NCBI GenBank assembly: GCA_003577245.1
Contig: QEVS01000005.1
Location: forward strand, 1 to 64,000
DNA: 64,000 nt
Direction of reading: 5' to 3'
Source of the DNA: a bacterium
Lineage (GTDB): Bacteria > Chloroflexota > Dehalococcoidia > Tepidiformales > Tepidiformaceae
Of this stretch, positions 33,654 to 42,468 are shown in pieces. Every line of letters starts with the position of its first letter. The stretch's first letter is position 1. Position numbers and translations under genes: made by a program. The notes under the pieces are model-generated. The model was not told where the DNA came from. It ran no database searches and saw only the letters and a program-made list of their open reading frames with translations.

Positions 33654-36473
33654 ATGAGCACCTCCGCAGCATCTACCGAATACACAGGCTGGCAAGACGT
33701 CTACCGCGATAAGTGGAAGTGGGACTCCGTTCACTGGGGCACCCATTGCGTCGACTGCTATCCCGGCGACTGCCCGGTTCGCGTTTACGTGCGCAACGGC
33801 ATGGTCTGGCGCGAGGAGCAGTCTGGCACTCTCCCCGTCATTGAAGAGGGCGTCCCCGACTTCAACCCCATGGGCTGCCAGAAAGGCGCCTCCTGGAGCC
33901 AGTCCCTCTACGGCCCCGACCGTGTGATGTACCCCCTGAAGCGCGCGGGTGCGCGCGGCGAAGGCAAGTGGAACCGCATCTCCTGGGACCAGGCCCTCAC
34001 CGAGATCGCCGAAGTCATCATCGATTCCATCAACGAGGTTGGCTCCAGCTCCATCGTCCAGGAAGGCACGCCCGAAGGCGGCGGCTCCCAGGGCATGCGC
34101 CGCTTCCTCTCCGTCGTCGGCGGCCACTACCTCGACCTCAACGGCTCCATCAACGACTTCTCCATCGGCCTCCAGGAGACCTTCGGCAAGTTCAGCCCCA
34201 CCTCCTCTGCCGACGACTGGTTCAAGTCAGAGCTCATCCTTTTCTGGCACATGAACCCGGTCTACACCCGCATCCATCTCTATCACTTCATCGCCGAAGC
34301 CCGCTACAACGGCGCCGAGGTGGTGAACATCTCCCCCGACATCAACCCTTCCCACACCCACGCCGACTACCAGGTTCCCATCAACGGCGCCAGCGACCCG
34401 GCCTTCGCCCTGGCGCTCGTCCAGGTCATGTGCGATGAGAACATCGCCGACTGGAAGTTCCTCAAGGAACAGACGGACTTCGGCTACCTGATTCGCCTCG
34501 ACTCTCGCCGTTACCTCCGCCAGACCGAGGTCGAGGGCAAGGGCCGCGAGGACCAGATGTACCAGTGGGTCCCCGGCAAGGGCCTCAAGCTGGCCGATCG
34601 CGGAAACATGCTCCTCAAGGGCGTCGATATTGCCCTCGATGGCGTTTTCGATGTGAAGCTTGCCGATGGCTCAACCGTCCAGGTCACGCCCGTATACGCG
34701 CTCCTCAAGAAGAAGCTGGACGAGGAGTACACGCCCGAAAAGCAGTTCCCCATCACCAGCGTCCACCCCGATACCATCCGCATGCTCGCTCGCAAGATCG
34801 CCACGAAGCGAACGAACATCATGCTCGGCTACAACGCCTGCAAGTTCTACCACGGTGACCTCATCGAACGGACCATGTGCCTTGTGCTCGCCGCCAGCGG
34901 CAACTGGGGCAAGCACGGCACCGGTATCCGCTGCTGGGCCGCCGCCATGATCGATGGCACCGCCATCGCCATGGCCAAGCCAGGCCCCGGCGCTGCCAAC
35001 AGCGAGATCATTCTCGCCGCTCGCGATGCCGGCGTTGCCATGATGAAGGCCCAGGACCCCACCATGTCCACCGAAATCGCCATCCGCGAGCTTGGCAAGA
35101 AGATGGCCGGGAACGAGCGCGGTGGCATCAATCAGACCGACCAGGTGCCCGTGGGCGGTGGTACTTCATCCCCGCCTGCCTTCTGGTGGTACTGGCAGGC
35201 CGGCTATCGCGAGCGCTGGAACCGCAAAGAGTGGAACGACCCAACCATGGCCCGCAGCTTCGACGAGTACTTCAACGAAGCGCTCGACAAGGGCTGGTGG
35301 GACGGTCTCGATTCGCCGCGGCCGGAGAAGCCCGCCCGTGTCCTCATCGAATGCGGAGGCAACATGCTGCGCCGCACCCGAGGTGGCAAGAAGGCCCTCC
35401 TGGATACCCTCTGGCCGAAGCTCAAGGCCATCGTCACCATCGACTTCCGCATGAGTCAGACGGCGCTCTACGCCGACTACTTCCTGCCCGCTGCCCAGCA
35501 CTACGAGAAGATCACGTTCGGCATGCCCACCCCGCACGTGATGAACCTCACCCTTGGCGACCGCGCCGCCGCACCTCCAGGCGAAGCCAAGGACGAATGG
35601 CAGCTCTTCGACCTGCTCACCAAGAAGATCGCCCAGGTCGCCGCCAGCCGCGGCCTCACTGGCTACACCGGCGACAACGGCGTCTATCGCGAGTACGCCG
35701 GCCTCCCCCGCGCCTTCTCGATGAATGGCTACTTCGACAACGAGGACGCTCGCATCGATGAGATCGTCCGCGACACCGCCCTTGCCGGCACCATCCCCAT
35801 GGGCACCACGCTCAGCACCCTGCGCGAAAAGGGCCACGTACGCTTCATCGACTGGGGCCTGGCGCCCATGGGCCTCTCCCAGGCCTCGCCCATCGAGCCT
35901 AACAAGACCCATGTTCCCTTCCGCGACCACGTCGAACGGGGCGACCCCTTCCCCACCTATGCCCGACGCGCCCAGTTCTACATCGACCACGACTGGTTCC
36001 TTGAGGCCGGCGAGGAGCTTCCCGTCTACAAGCCAAACCCGGACATGGGCGGTATCTACCCTCTTGGCCTCACCTCCGGCCACAACCGCTGGTCCGTCCA
36101 CACCATGAACCAGGCCAACAACGTCATCCTCGGCACCCACCGTGGTGAACCGTTTGTCCAGGTCAACACCGATGACGCCGCCGCCCGGGGTGTCAAAGAC
36201 GATGATCTCGTCCGCATCTTCAACGACGTCAGCGATTTCGTCGCCCGCGCCAAAGTCGCGACCAACGTCAAGCCGGGCCAGGTCATCTCGTACAACGGCT
36301 GGGCCGGGTTCCAGTACAAGAACTGGTCCGGCGCCAACGAAATCGAACCGGGCATGGTGAAGTGGATCGGCTTCGCCGGCGGCTACGGCCATCTCCAGCA
36401 TCTCGGCGTCGAATGGCAGCCCGTCCCGGCCGAACGCTGGGTCCGCTGCGACTTCGAGAAGGTTCCCGAATAG
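33654..36473 (+). CDS. Type II DMSO-reductase-family molybdoenzyme, catalytic subunit
   Basis: This 939-residue Mo-bis-MGD oxidoreductase starts with the [4Fe-4S] FS0 site His31-x3-Cys35-x4-Cys40-x34-Cys75 (THCVDCYPGDC ... NPMGCQKG). This His-ligated layout is that of NarG and ethylbenzene/DMS/selenate/perchlorate type II enzymes. The segment SADDWF (Asp187-188) matches the Asp that ligates Mo in NarG. Later blocks GYNACKFYHGDLIERTMC, MSQTALYADYFLPAAQHYE and the C-terminal MGD domain are all present. No Tat signal is seen, and no Fe-S beta or haem gamma subunit gene adjoins. The substrate is unknown; hydroxylation or oxidation of an organic compound is one option. Confidence 0.9.
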   Translation: MSTSAASTEYTGWQDVYRDKWKWDSVHWGTHCVDCYPGDCPVRVYVRNGMVWREEQSGTLPVIEEGVPDFNPMGCQKGASWSQSLYGPDRVMYPLKRAGARGEGKWNRISWDQALTEIAEVIIDSINEVGSSSIVQEGTPEGGGSQGMRRFLSVVGGHYLDLNGSINDFSIGLQETFGKFSPTSSADDWFKSELILFWHMNPVYTRIHLYHFIAEARYNGAEVVNISPDINPSHTHADYQVPINGASDPAFALALVQVMCDENIADWKFLKEQTDFGYLIRLDSRRYLRQTEVEGKGREDQMYQWVPGKGLKLADRGNMLLKGVDIALDGVFDVKLADGSTVQVTPVYALLKKKLDEEYTPEKQFPITSVHPDTIRMLARKIATKRTNIMLGYNACKFYHGDLIERTMCLVLAASGNWGKHGTGIRCWAAAMIDGTAIAMAKPGPGAANSEIILAARDAGVAMMKAQDPTMSTEIAIRELGKKMAGNERGGINQTDQVPVGGGTSSPPAFWWYWQAGYRERWNRKEWNDPTMARSFDEYFNEALDKGWWDGLDSPRPEKPARVLIECGGNMLRRTRGGKKALLDTLWPKLKAIVTIDFRMSQTALYADYFLPAAQHYEKITFGMPTPHVMNLTLGDRAAAPPGEAKDEWQLFDLLTKKIAQVAASRGLTGYTGDNGVYREYAGLPRAFSMNGYFDNEDARIDEIVRDTALAGTIPMGTTLSTLREKGHVRFIDWGLAPMGLSQASPIEPNKTHVPFRDHVERGDPFPTYARRAQFYIDHDWFLEAGEELPVYKPNPDMGGIYPLGLTSGHNRWSVHTMNQANNVILGTHRGEPFVQVNTDDAAARGVKDDDLVRIFNDVSDFVARAKVATNVKPGQVISYNGWAGFQYKNWSGANEIEPGMVKWIGFAGGYGHLQHLGVEWQPVPAERWVRCDFEKVPE

Positions 36474-36506
36474 GGTAGGCTCGCCTTTTCAGCCATCCCC
36501 CTTCCT

Positions 36507-36542
36507 GCCGCGGGCAGCTTCCTGACTGAGGCTGCCCGCGGC
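36507..36542 (+). terminator. Terminator of the molybdoenzyme gene
   Basis: Arms 36507-36518 and 36531-36542 are a perfect 12-bp GC stem with a 12-base loop, 34 bases after the stop. It is followed by a T-containing run (CCATTCTGTTG). Confidence 0.65.
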
Positions 36543-36607
36543 CCATTCTGTTGATCCCGGCCTCCCCCGGGGCCTAAGCTCGTTCGCACCCCCTTCGGAG
36601 GCTCGCT

Positions 36608-37414
36608 TTGACAGTAATCCCGCCCGGCGATGTCGGCCTGCCCGAACCGGCTACATACGACTGGCCTGCCCTGGTCGACGACCTCAACCGCCTTCTGCGC
36701 CTGAAGACTTCCCCCATCGGCATGAAGCTCTTCGAAACGGTAGCGGAGATGGAAGCCATCCCGAAGATCCGCCGCCCGCAGGCAGTCCATACCGCCGACC
36801 AGGTGGTCGCCCAGGCTGCCCGCCTCGGGTGGACTGTCGGCGCCACGGCGGCCGACCTCTCGGGCGCCCAGTGCGGCGCCGTCCTCGGCCTCCATCCCCA
36901 GGACGAACAATGGCTTTCGGGCCAGGCCATGACCGGCGTCTGGTTCGAAACCCTGCCCGATAGCGCCGCTCACCAGGCTGCCATGTCAGTCGTGCCCTAC
37001 GGGCGCTACCAGGCCTTCGCCGTTTCGCCGCTCGTATCTGCACGGCTCGACCCGCCCGACATCTGCCTCATCTACGCCACGCCGGGGCAGATGATCATCC
37101 TCATCAACGGCCTCCAGTGGTCCGGCTACCGCAAGTTCGACTGGAGCGTGGTGGGCGAATCCTCATGCGCCGACTCCTGGGGACGCGCCCTCGTCACCGG
37201 CCAGCCGAGCCTCTCAATCCCCTGCTTCGCCGAGCGGCGCTACGGGGGCGTCCTCGATGAAGAGCTCCTCATGGCCATGCCGCCGCGCTTCTTGCCGAAG
37301 GCCATTGCAGGCATGCAGCGCCTGGCCGCCAACGGCCTCCGCTACCCGATCCCCCAGTACGGCATCCAGTCCGACGCGCGCGCGGGCCTGGGCGTGAGCT
37401 ACGGCAACCGGTAG
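36608..37414 (+). CDS. DUF169 family protein
   Basis: This 268-residue protein of the DUF169 family has WPALVDDLNRLLRLKTSPIGMKLFETVAEME and the Cys of ADLSGAQCGAVLGL. DICLIYATPGQMIILINGLQWSGYR follows, with Cys in SSCADSWGRAL and IPCFAERRYG after it. The conserved Cys residues are family features, probably binding a metal or cofactor. TTG 36608 has GGAGG seven bases upstream. It sits after the molybdoenzyme gene and its terminator. DUF169 proteins are often found with redox or formate/molybdenum enzymes. Function unknown. Confidence 0.82.
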   Translation: MTVIPPGDVGLPEPATYDWPALVDDLNRLLRLKTSPIGMKLFETVAEMEAIPKIRRPQAVHTADQVVAQAARLGWTVGATAADLSGAQCGAVLGLHPQDEQWLSGQAMTGVWFETLPDSAAHQAAMSVVPYGRYQAFAVSPLVSARLDPPDICLIYATPGQMIILINGLQWSGYRKFDWSVVGESSCADSWGRALVTGQPSLSIPCFAERRYGGVLDEELLMAMPPRFLPKAIAGMQRLAANGLRYPIPQYGIQSDARAGLGVSYGNR

Positions 37415-37486
37415 GGGCCACGCACCCGGAAGGCGGCCTGGGCCGCGGACAGGGCCAAACCTCCGCAGCGCCTCAACCCGCGCCTC

Positions 37487-38038
37487 TCACAGTGGCGCGC
37501 CCTTGAGACCCATCAGGCCCTTCAGCATCTGCACTTCGCCCAGGTGCTCGGCCGTGTGGCCGATGGCGAAGAAGGCCACGGCGTCCAGCTTTGACATGCA
37601 GTCATATCCCGGGTACACCTCGGCAAAGAACGGCAGCGCCAGCTCGGCGCTCGCATCTGCGTCGCTCATCCCGGCAAGACCGTCCACGATGCTGTCCCCA
37701 ACCGCCTTGGCGTAGGCGCAGAGCTCGCCCATGTCGAGGTCCAGGGCGGCGATCTGGGCTCGCGTCATCCCGTTCCCGAAGGGGCTCGCCCCGGTATCGG
37801 CCACGGGCAGGCGCCTGTCCCAGCCGCCGGCCGCGAAGACGCTCGGACGCTGGAAGACCATACCGTGCACGAGCTCGTCCGCCGCCCGGTACGTGTGCCA
37901 TGTCGCAAAGATGATCGAGCTGTCATGCCCCTCTGGTTGCCAGCGAAGCTGCTCGGGGGTGAGGTCCTTTGTCAGCAGGTCCGGGTACCAGTGCCAGAAG
38001 GCAAGGTTCTTCGCTAGCGCGGTTGCTACGGGCATCAT
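37487..38038 (-). CDS. DinB/DUF664-like four-helix protein
   Basis: This is a 183-residue DinB-like protein. It has MMPVATALAKNLAFWHWYPDLLTKDLTPEQLRWQPEG and an N-terminal His in FATWHTYRAADELVHG. The C-terminal GHTAEHLGEVQMLKG gives further His, so the metal triad of DinB/YfiT folds is plausible. Such proteins are thiol-dependent transferases or stress proteins, but the role is not proven. It starts with ATG, and the divergent-type gap after it holds the terminator of the sulfide oxidoreductase gene. Confidence 0.8.
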   Translation of the reverse strand: MMPVATALAKNLAFWHWYPDLLTKDLTPEQLRWQPEGHDSSIIFATWHTYRAADELVHGMVFQRPSVFAAGGWDRRLPVADTGASPFGNGMTRAQIAALDLDMGELCAYAKAVGDSIVDGLAGMSDADASAELALPFFAEVYPGYDCMSKLDAVAFFAIGHTAEHLGEVQMLKGLMGLKGAPL

Positions 38039-38109
38039 CCGCCCTCCCCATGTTTCTCGCGCGTACGGTAGCGATTCCGGCCCCGCGCCGCAAACGCGCT
38101 CGTCGCGAA

Positions 38110-38144
38110 AAGGCGGGAGCCCACCGTCTTCGGGCTCCCGCCTT
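38110..38144 (-). terminator. Intrinsic terminator of the sulfide:quinone oxidoreductase-like gene
   Basis: A 13-bp stem (38110-38122 / 38132-38144, loop 9 bases) reads on the minus strand as a GC-rich hairpin followed by TTT. It is the 3' end of the transcript from the oxidoreductase gene. Confidence 0.75.
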
Positions 38145-38168
38145 GGCAGGTGGATTCAACCGGCAGGC

Positions 38169-39395
38169 TCAGGCACGACCCTTCATGATCATGTTCCAGT
38201 AGAGGCGCGGCAGACCGTACTTCTTCACCCAGTACATCGTCCGCCGTTCCTTTGACTGGTCGATCTTGAAGCTCTCCCTCGGCTTCAGCTCATAGTCGAA
38301 CTCGGCCATCACGAGCTTCCCGTAGCCGGTCACGAGCGGGCACGCGGTGTAGCCGTCATAGCTGGCGGGAAGCGGCTTCGATTCGACCAGGGCCAGGAGG
38401 TTCTTCACCAGCGCCGGCGCCTGCTTCCGAACGGCCGCGCCAGTCTTGCTCGTCGGCAGCGAGCTCGCATCGCCCAGCGAGAACACGTTCGGGTACTTCG
38501 TGTGCTGCAACGTGTTCTTGTCTACATCAACCCAGCCGTCGGCGTTGGCCAGCGGGCTGTTCCGCACGAAGTCCGGGGCGCTCTGCGGCGGGGTCACGTG
38601 CAACAGGTCGTACTTGACCACCGTCTCCTCCTTCGTGTCCAGGTTGGCGAGCACCGCCTCTTTCGTGTCCGGCCGAATCTCCACCAGGTGCGTGCGGTAG
38701 CGGACATCGATGCCCTTGCGCTCGATCACCTTGCGCAGGGTCTTCGCGTACTTCTCCACCTGGAAGATCCCCGGATTGGCGATCGCAAAGATGATTGTGG
38801 ACTTGTCGCGAACCCCCTGCTTGCGGAAGGCGTCATCGGCCAGGTACGCGATCTTCTGGGGGGCGCCCCCGCACTTGATGGGCGTAGCCGGGTGGGTGAA
38901 AATCGCCGTCCCGCCCTTGAAGCTGCTGATGAACTCCCAGGTCTTGTTCACATACTCATAGCTGTAGTTGCTGCAGACGCCGTCCTTGCCGATCGCCTCG
39001 GGAAGCCCCTTCACAGCGCCCCAGTTGAGCTGCATGCCCGGCGCGACCACCAGGTAGTCGTAGGTGACCTTCGCACCACCCTCAGTGAGCAGGGCGTTCT
39101 CTTCGGGCAGGAACGTCGTGACCGCGTCTCTGATCCATTTGGCGCCCTTCGGGATCACCGAACCCTCGGGACGGACGGTCGCCTCGCGACTGGCGTCGCC
39201 CCCTCCGACGAGCGTCCAGAGGGGCTGGTAGAAGTGCTTGTCCGAAGGTTCGATGATGGCGACGTCCAGCCCCTTCGACTTGCGAAGCAGCTGCGCCGCC
39301 ACGCTAATGCCTCCATTGCCCCCGCCCACCACCACGACCCTGTGGTGGAGCTGCTTCTGTGCGGTCGCCGGCTGGCTTTCCTGTGTCTGCGTCAT
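38169..39395 (-). CDS. sqr: Sulfide:quinone oxidoreductase-like flavoprotein
   Basis: This roughly 408-residue NAD(P)/FAD-fold flavoenzyme of the SQR group has FAD motif VVVGGGNGGIS (21-31) and redox Cys175 in HPATPIKCGGAPQKIAYL. A second Cys is in ACPLVTGYGKL (C352) and another at 141. The pairing of Cys175 and Cys352 is the catalytic pattern of type II SQR (mitochondrial-like), which passes sulfide electrons to quinone. The tail ERRTMYWVKKYGLPRLYWNMI is a membrane-contacting helix as in SQR. ATG 39395 is supported by GGAGGGG 8-9 bases upstream. Confidence 0.88.
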   Translation of the reverse strand: MTQTQESQPATAQKQLHHRVVVVGGGNGGISVAAQLLRKSKGLDVAIIEPSDKHFYQPLWTLVGGGDASREATVRPEGSVIPKGAKWIRDAVTTFLPEENALLTEGGAKVTYDYLVVAPGMQLNWGAVKGLPEAIGKDGVCSNYSYEYVNKTWEFISSFKGGTAIFTHPATPIKCGGAPQKIAYLADDAFRKQGVRDKSTIIFAIANPGIFQVEKYAKTLRKVIERKGIDVRYRTHLVEIRPDTKEAVLANLDTKEETVVKYDLLHVTPPQSAPDFVRNSPLANADGWVDVDKNTLQHTKYPNVFSLGDASSLPTSKTGAAVRKQAPALVKNLLALVESKPLPASYDGYTACPLVTGYGKLVMAEFDYELKPRESFKIDQSKERRTMYWVKKYGLPRLYWNMIMKGRA

Positions 39396-39488
39396 GACCA
39401 ATTCCCCTCCGGGCCCGGGCGGCGGCCCTCCGGCGCAGGGGCCGAAGCTCCTGCAGGCCTGCGACGCCGGGTCGAAATGAATAAAGTA

Positions 39489-39501
39489 GAGTCAGGAACT
39501 C
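39489..39501 (-). promoter_or_regulatory. Small inverted repeat upstream of the sqr-like gene
   Basis: GAGT-CAGGA-ACTC (39489-39501) lies about 94 bases upstream of the start, between a predicted -35 TTGACA (39542-39537 on the minus strand; -10-like TAACTT at 17 bases) and the coding region. It is weak but is positioned as an operator or RNA element. Sulfide regulators such as BigR or FisR are plausible readers. Confidence 0.3.
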
Positions 39502-39579
39502 AACTTTAGCCCAAGTTACGTACGGGGCTCACCCCTGTCAAGTAGGTGCGAACGGCTTCGCGGGCTAGAATGAAGCCGG

Positions 39580-39655
39580 GCCCCCGTAGCTCAGGGGATA
39601 GAGCAGACGCCTTCTAAGCGTCTGGCCGCAGGTTCGAATCCTGCCGGGGGCGCCA
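39580..39655 (+). tRNA. tRNA-Arg (anticodon TCT)
   Basis: Cloverleaf with acceptor GCCCCCG/CGGGGGC, anticodon stem GACGC/GCGTC with loop CTTCTAA (anticodon TCT, reading AGA), T arm GCAGG-TTCGAAT-CCTGC. The discriminator G at 39652 is followed by an encoded CCA. Confidence 0.95.
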
Positions 39656-39673
39656 TGACAGCACCGCCCTGGC

Positions 39674-40195
39674 TCATCGCAAGAACACCAGCCCCGCCGC
39701 CGCTCCCAGCACCACCGCCAGCGCCGGGCTTCGATTCCACCACGCCACCATCAGGAACGCCCCCGCGGCTACGATCGCCGGTCCCACCCCCTCCACTCCA
39801 ATGCGAAACAACGTGTAGACGCCCGCTCCCAGCAGCCCGAGCGCGACCGGGCCCAGCGTGCGCCGCACCACCTCCACCACCGGGTGGTCGCCGAGCCGCG
39901 ACCACCGGTCCGCCACGAACCACGTCACCGTCGCTGCGGGGACAAACATCCCCACGCTGGCCGCGGCCGCACCCGGGAGGCCGGCTGCCTTGTAGCCGAT
40001 CATCGCCACCATCAACATCCCCGGCCCCGGCGTGACCTGCGAAAGGGCAAACGCGTCGACGAACTCCCTGTGCGTCACCCAGCCGTGCGTTCCCACCACC
40101 TCGCGCTCCATCTCGGGCAGGATGCCGATCCCGCCTCCAAACGCCACGAGGCTGAGTCGCGCGAACACCGAAAGAAGTTCGAGCAGCTCGCTCAT
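39674..40195 (-). CDS. Chromate transporter family protein, second half (ChrA-C-like)
   Basis: This 173-residue half-length CHR-family membrane protein starts MSELLELLSVFARLSLVAFGGGIGILPEMEREVV with the repeat VDAFALSQVTPGPGMLMVAMIGY. About five membrane segments. Its ATG overlaps the TGA of the upstream half (ATGA). Full-length ChrA is one protein of two such halves, so these two genes form a heterodimeric transporter pumping chromate or another oxyanion, by family knowledge. A longer reading frame upstream is a shadow. Confidence 0.85.
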   Translation of the reverse strand: MSELLELLSVFARLSLVAFGGGIGILPEMEREVVGTHGWVTHREFVDAFALSQVTPGPGMLMVAMIGYKAAGLPGAAAASVGMFVPAATVTWFVADRWSRLGDHPVVEVVRRTLGPVALGLLGAGVYTLFRIGVEGVGPAIVAAGAFLMVAWWNRSPALAVVLGAAAGLVFLR

Positions 40196-40740
40196 CGGCG
40201 GCGCGCAATCGTGATCGCGAGCGAGGCGGGGATGCAGACCGCCAGCACCGCGTAGATCGGCCATCCCATCGGCCCGAAGAGCACGAATGTGAGTACGGCC
40301 ACGGGAACCCCCGGCACCCCTCCCAGCCCTCCCCTCAGCCTCACCAGCGCCGCCGCCGCCAGCCCTGCCGCCGCCGCGGCCACGCCCATCCCCACCGGTT
40401 CCGTTACCGAAGTGGGCATGCCGTTGAAGTAGAGCCACGCCAGCGCCACGATCGCCGTCGCACCAGGGGTCACCAGGCAGGCGAGCGCCAGCGCCGCTCC
40501 CCTGACCCCACGAAGCCGCTGCCCCAGATACGCCGCGAGATTGCCGATGTTCGGCCCCGGGATCACCTGGCTCACCGCCACCGCCTCCAGGAACTCGTCG
40601 TCATCAATCCAGCCTCTCCGCCGGACGAGCTCATCCTGGAAGTACGCCGCCCTCCCCCCGCCGAAGCTGATCGCTCCGATCAGCCCGAACGACCGCAACA
40701 TACTCCTGAACGCCGGGCGTTCGGTTGCTGGTCTCGTCAT
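40192..40740 (-). CDS. Chromate transporter family protein, first half (ChrA-N-like)
   Basis: This 182-residue half-length CHR protein starts MTRPATERPAF (ATG 40740), with the conserved ISFGGGRAAYFQDELVRRRGW, AVAVSQVIPGPNIGNLAAYLGQRL repeat. It has five or so membrane segments to the end. It pairs with the downstream half. No ChrB-like sensor is adjacent. Confidence 0.85.
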   Translation of the reverse strand: MTRPATERPAFRSMLRSFGLIGAISFGGGRAAYFQDELVRRRGWIDDDEFLEAVAVSQVIPGPNIGNLAAYLGQRLRGVRGAALALACLVTPGATAIVALAWLYFNGMPTSVTEPVGMGVAAAAAGLAAAALVRLRGGLGGVPGVPVAVLTFVLFGPMGWPIYAVLAVCIPASLAITIARRR

Positions 40741-40841
40741 CGCGAAAGCGTAAGGTTCGCGCCGCACTTGTGCGAGAACCCCGGCTCCCTTGCTTGCCTT
40801 CGCTTCCGCCATTGCCCACGATGCCCCCTGAGGAGCTGCCA

Positions 40842-41816
40842 ATGCACGTCTCGCCCCACGTCCGCGCCGTCCGGGTCCCCGATGACAACCCCATGCATCC
40901 CCAGTTCACAAACATCTACCTGGTGGGCGATGGCCAGGCGCTGACGATTGACTCCGGGGAAGCGATCGAGCGCTACCGCTGGATGTTGCGCGGCTACCTC
41001 GCCGCCTCCGAGCGAACCGAGGTCGCCATTGCCGCCATCACTCACCACCACTCCGACCACAGCGGCAACCTGAAGTGGGCTCGCGAGGTCTTTGGCGCCG
41101 AAGTGGCCATCCCCGGCAATGCCCGTCCGTTGCTCAAGGGCCGCCTCCCTTCGCAGGGCGTGAGCCGCCTCTCCGACGGGCAGGTCCTTGATATGGGCGG
41201 TGGCGCCCGCGTCAGGGTGCTCGTCACGCCGGGCCACAGCGTCGATTCCGTCTGCTACTACCTCGAAGAAGATGGCGTCCTCTTCACCGGCGACACGCTC
41301 CTGGGAAGCACCACCACAACCGTCAATGACCTTGGGGAATACAGGCACACGCTGGCCATGCTGCTCCAGCTGCCCAACCTCAAGGTCATCTGCCCCGGCC
41401 ATGGCCCCCTCGTGCACGACCCCCGCGAGCGTCTCCAGTCCTACATCGACCACCGCAACATGCGCGAACGGCAGGTCCTCGACGCGCTTGCAAGGGGCGG
41501 TGCTCAGACCAGCTGGGATATCATGCTTCACCTCTACCCGGACATCGACACGCGCCTCCGCTTCGCCGCCGACGGTAACGTCCGCAGCCACCTCAAGCAG
41601 CTAGAAGACGAAGGGCGCATCAAGGCCTATCCCGGCAAGCCGCGCAATCCGAGCGCCGCCCGGCAGCTTCGTGAGGTGGAGCACGCCCGTTTCCGCGAGC
41701 GCGTAATCAAGCAGGCCGAGAGAATGAAAGCCGGGCAGCGCCGCGCCCTCCTGCGCGCTCAGGAGAACCCTCCCGCCGGCATGTGGATAGAGCCGCCGCG
41801 CTACGAGCTCTCCTGA
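40842..41816 (+). CDS. MBL-fold hydrolase (glyoxalase II/LACTB2-like)
   Basis: This 324-residue metallo-beta-lactamase hydrolase has the di-zinc motif THHHSDHSGNLKWA near residue 68, then VTPGHSVDSVCYYLEEDGVLFTGDTLL and ICPGHGPL with the third His. The C-terminal part holds a LACTB2-like winged helix with SHLKQLEDEGRIKAYPG, ending with basic residues. ATG 40842 has AGGAG upstream. LACTB2-type proteins are RNA endonucleases or thioesterases, so the substrate is uncertain. Confidence 0.85.
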   Translation: MHVSPHVRAVRVPDDNPMHPQFTNIYLVGDGQALTIDSGEAIERYRWMLRGYLAASERTEVAIAAITHHHSDHSGNLKWAREVFGAEVAIPGNARPLLKGRLPSQGVSRLSDGQVLDMGGGARVRVLVTPGHSVDSVCYYLEEDGVLFTGDTLLGSTTTTVNDLGEYRHTLAMLLQLPNLKVICPGHGPLVHDPRERLQSYIDHRNMRERQVLDALARGGAQTSWDIMLHLYPDIDTRLRFAADGNVRSHLKQLEDEGRIKAYPGKPRNPSAARQLREVEHARFRERVIKQAERMKAGQRRALLRAQENPPAGMWIEPPRYELS

Positions 41817-41847
41817 CAGGCCCGCTCAGTCGCAAGGAGCGTCTCCC

Positions 41848-42366
41848 ATGCCGCGAATGCAGCCCGCCGTCTTCGAAGAGTTCCTCCAGCAGCCCCACAT
41901 TGGCGTGCTTGCCAGCTTGCGCCACGATGGGCGCCCCTACACCGTCCCTGTCTGGTGGCTCTGGAAAGATGGCGTTATCTGGGTCACCGGGACCCACACC
42001 CGCGTCTGGTGCCAGCAGATCAAGCGCGACCCCCGCGTGTCGCTCTGCATCGAGGCGACCGAGCCTGTCCCCGGCCATGTCGAATTCGATGGCATCGCCG
42101 AGGTGCTCACCCTGCCCGACTTCGACATCTGGCCCATTTCCCGCGAGCTCGCCGAGAAGTACGTCGGACGCAACGACCCGCGACGCTCTTCCGAGGTCGA
42201 GGCGTTCTTCGCCAACATGCAGACCGAGCCCCGCCTGCTCTTCCGTATCACCCCCACCGTGACCCGGGCCATCGATATGCGTGTCTACCGTGGGAAGCGG
42301 GCCGACCGCGAATACCAGGACCGCCAGAAGCCCGGCGCCTCCGCCGATCGCCCCTCGCCTCGTTGA
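41848..42366 (+). CDS. Pyridoxamine-5'-phosphate oxidase-like FMN/F420-binding protein
   Basis: This 172-residue split-barrel flavoprotein has FLQQPHIGVLASLRHDGRPYTVPVWWLWKDGVIWVTG, typical of PPOX/F420-dependent enzymes. RVWCQQIKRDPRVSLCIEA then matches the phosphate-binding region. ATG follows CAAGGAG. It cannot be told whether FMN or F420 is used. A second, smaller family member lies at 45080. Confidence 0.85.
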   Translation: MPRMQPAVFEEFLQQPHIGVLASLRHDGRPYTVPVWWLWKDGVIWVTGTHTRVWCQQIKRDPRVSLCIEATEPVPGHVEFDGIAEVLTLPDFDIWPISRELAEKYVGRNDPRRSSEVEAFFANMQTEPRLLFRITPTVTRAIDMRVYRGKRADREYQDRQKPGASADRPSPR

Positions 42367-42468
42367 CACGCTGCCCGGCTCCCAAGCACGATCTCCGTAC
42401 ACCCTGTTGAATCCGAGGAACCCTGGCCCCGCGACCGGTCCCCCGCTCGCGACGCCTTTCTGCAGCCT

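Noticed and set aside
33654..36473. Steroid C25 or ethylbenzene dehydrogenase assignment
   Set aside because: The site pattern fits, but no beta or gamma subunits or substrate evidence is present; only the type II family is claimed.
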